Translations under genes and position numbers: made by a program
Origin: Leptofilum sp050292445
GTDB taxonomy: Bacteria > Chloroflexota > Anaerolineae > Promineifilales > Promineifilaceae
Assembly: GCA_050292445.1 (NCBI GenBank)
Contig: JBNKLQ010000133.1
Location: 1 to 16,094 of the forward strand
Length of the DNA: 16,094 bases
Direction of reading: 5' to 3'
Notes under the pieces: model-generated
What the model was told of the DNA's origin: nothing
Database searches by the model: none
The model's input: only the letters and a program-made list of their open reading frames with translations
Part shown: positions 15,436 to 16,094 of the stretch, in pieces
Layout of the letters: each line of letters starts with the position of its first letter
Position numbering within the stretch: the stretch's first letter is position 1

Positions 15436-16023
15436 TTAAACTAATAAGTCCGGTACGTGAATTTCTACATCTTGTCCTGATAAAGTGAGTTCGTATTTTC
15501 CCGGCTCCAGGCCGGCAAAGGTAAAGTTACCTAGTTCGTCCAGGGCAACGACAGTTATTACTGTCTCATTCTGAATTAACCTGGCCTGCACAGCCTCAGT
15601 CTCAATGCCCAAAACCAATCCCAAAATAGATTTGCGTCCCGGATGTTCCGGATCATCTTGCACTTCTAACGACAGTTGGGCGTCACCTGCTTCATACATC
15701 AATGGTCCGGTGTCGCCGCCGCGCATGGCAAAGGCGGGGGTGCCCAACATATTTCTGGTTTGTCCGCCGCTGGGAATGCGTTTGGCAATCCAGACTTTGA
15801 TTCTTTCGACGGTTGAGGGTTGCAGCGAAACGGCCGTTTCCGCCAAAAACACCTCTAATTGCTCAATCTCTCGGACACAATGGGGACAAATTGCCAGATG
15901 ATCTGAAATCTGTGTTGCGGCAGCTTCTGGCAATAGTCCCAAATGAAAATTGCCTAGTGTTGCGCTATCGGGACAGGTAATTCGGTAGAGAGCAGCCTTG
16001 AGACTGTCATCAATATGCGCCAT
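15436..16023 (-). CDS. Zinc-finger anti-sigma-like protein with C-terminal beta-sandwich domain
   Basis: 195 residues, with no membrane helix. The N-terminal ~60 residues resemble the zf-HC2 anti-sigma zinc finger: C17-P-x-x-x-x-L-x-x-F-H-L-G-x-L-P-E, then H42-L-x-x-C46-P-x-C49 (H-x3-C-x2-C). After a flexible middle (~65-115), residues ~115-195 read like a small immunoglobulin- or transthyretin-like domain, with the LDELGNFTFAGLEPGKYELTL pattern of carboxypeptidase-regulatory-like domains (~161-181). Start ATG at 16023 has AGGAGA (16031-16036), 7-nt spacer. It is the first visible gene of the CHAT operon. Zinc-finger proteins of this type often bind ECF sigma factors, but the family also includes membrane-linked sensors; here the target is not visible because upstream DNA ends at 16094. 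An ECF sigma gene there would support the role. Confidence 0.82.
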   Translation of the reverse strand: MAHIDDSLKAALYRITCPDSATLGNFHLGLLPEAAATQISDHLAICPHCVREIEQLEVFLAETAVSLQPSTVERIKVWIAKRIPSGGQTRNMLGTPAFAMRGGDTGPLMYEAGDAQLSLEVQDDPEHPGRKSILGLVLGIETEAVQARLIQNETVITVVALDELGNFTFAGLEPGKYELTLSGQDVEIHVPDLLV

Positions 16024-16094
16024 CGTTAAATCTCCTAATCATTGCGCGGTAGAAGTCACCTTAGAAAAAACAGGGACATAGAGAGACACTGAGC
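16024..16094 (-). other. Upstream edge region
   Basis: 71 bp upstream of the zinc-finger gene. Apart from its ribosome site, no gene end can be assigned and no clear promoter is seen; all three minus-strand frames close within it. The stretch near 16073-16094 is a purine-rich GACATAGAGAGACACTGAG run of the kind seen in dispersed intergenic repeats; this is weak. Confidence 0.3.

Larger units (their letters stand above)
35..15837. repeat. Highly iterated palindrome ACGGCCGT, 25 exact copies
   Basis: Exact copies begin at 35, 597, 1526, 1970, 2639, 2773, 3467, 3891, 4127, 5534, 6165, 7007, 7337, 7776, 8067, 8325, 9369, 9555, 10014, 10491, 12600, 12640, 13077, 14529 and 15830. Another five copies keep the core CGGCCGT with G or T first (near 4772, 4788, 6524, 12029, 14267). 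Most sit inside genes, in various reading frames (encoding N-G-R, T-A-V or R-P), often in the longer form AACGGCCGTT. Chance expectation for an 8-mer in this length is about 0.25. The longest gap (10499-12599) covers the subtilase gene, but a gap that size is not significant for 25 sites. Resembles in behaviour the HIP1 element of cyanobacteria, with a different sequence; function unknown. Confidence 0.9.

Overview
The window (about 16.1 kb, roughly 50% GC) is densely packed bacterial DNA with 13 protein genes, no tRNA or rRNA genes, no CRISPR array and no insertion sequence. The gene families (peptide ABC binding protein, S10 carboxypeptidase, DUF2277, TPR-CHAT protease, zinc-finger anti-sigma-like protein, SulP-STAS-cNMP fusion) and Gram-positive-style Shine-Dalgarno sites together suggest a member of the Chloroflexota, probably an Anaerolineae-like lineage. 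This is inference from family content; no taxonomic marker gene is present. A striking genome-style signature is the 8-bp palindrome ACGGCCGT, with 25 exact copies against about 0.25 expected by chance.

Layout. Positions 2-463 (+) hold the 3' end of a family-5 ABC solute-binding protein. It converges on a cytosolic-looking S10 serine carboxypeptidase (587-2086, -), with two copies of a palindromic repeat in between. The carboxypeptidase and a plus-strand operon diverge from a 200-bp region with credible promoters in both directions and a 20-bp perfect dyad. The operon (2285-6697) encodes a calcineurin-like phosphoesterase, a Dam-type DNA adenine methyltransferase, a class I SAM methyltransferase and a SulP anion transporter with STAS and cyclic-nucleotide-binding domains. 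Its genes are separated by 1 bp, overlapped by 4 bp, and separated by 21 bp.

Everything from 6796 to the right edge is on the minus strand. In transcription order (right to left) the genes are: a small zinc-finger anti-sigma-like protein with a C-terminal beta-sandwich-like domain (15436-16023); a 984-residue TPR-CHAT caspase-like protease (12459-15413); a membrane-anchored subtilase with a complete catalytic triad (10518-12314); a strong hairpin terminator (10408-10442); a membrane-anchored protein whose outer part resembles the GON domain of metazoan ADAMTS proteases (9501-10328); DUF2277 (9274-9480); a stand-alone pyruvate-phosphate-dikinase-type ATP-binding protein (7569-9221); and a NarL-type response regulator with its own extended -10 promoter (6796-7467).

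The most interesting part is 9.5-16.0 kb. The first three genes of this block look like a regulated proteolysis module: an anti-sigma-like sensor protein, a cytosolic TPR-CHAT protease and a subtilase tethered to the membrane. One hypothesis is that the CHAT protease or the subtilase cleaves the zinc-finger protein to release a sigma factor encoded beyond the right edge. This is comparable in logic to the known TPR-CHAT (Craspase)/Csx30/RpoE pathway, but no Cas effector is present here. The link is inferred from gene order, not shown by sequence.
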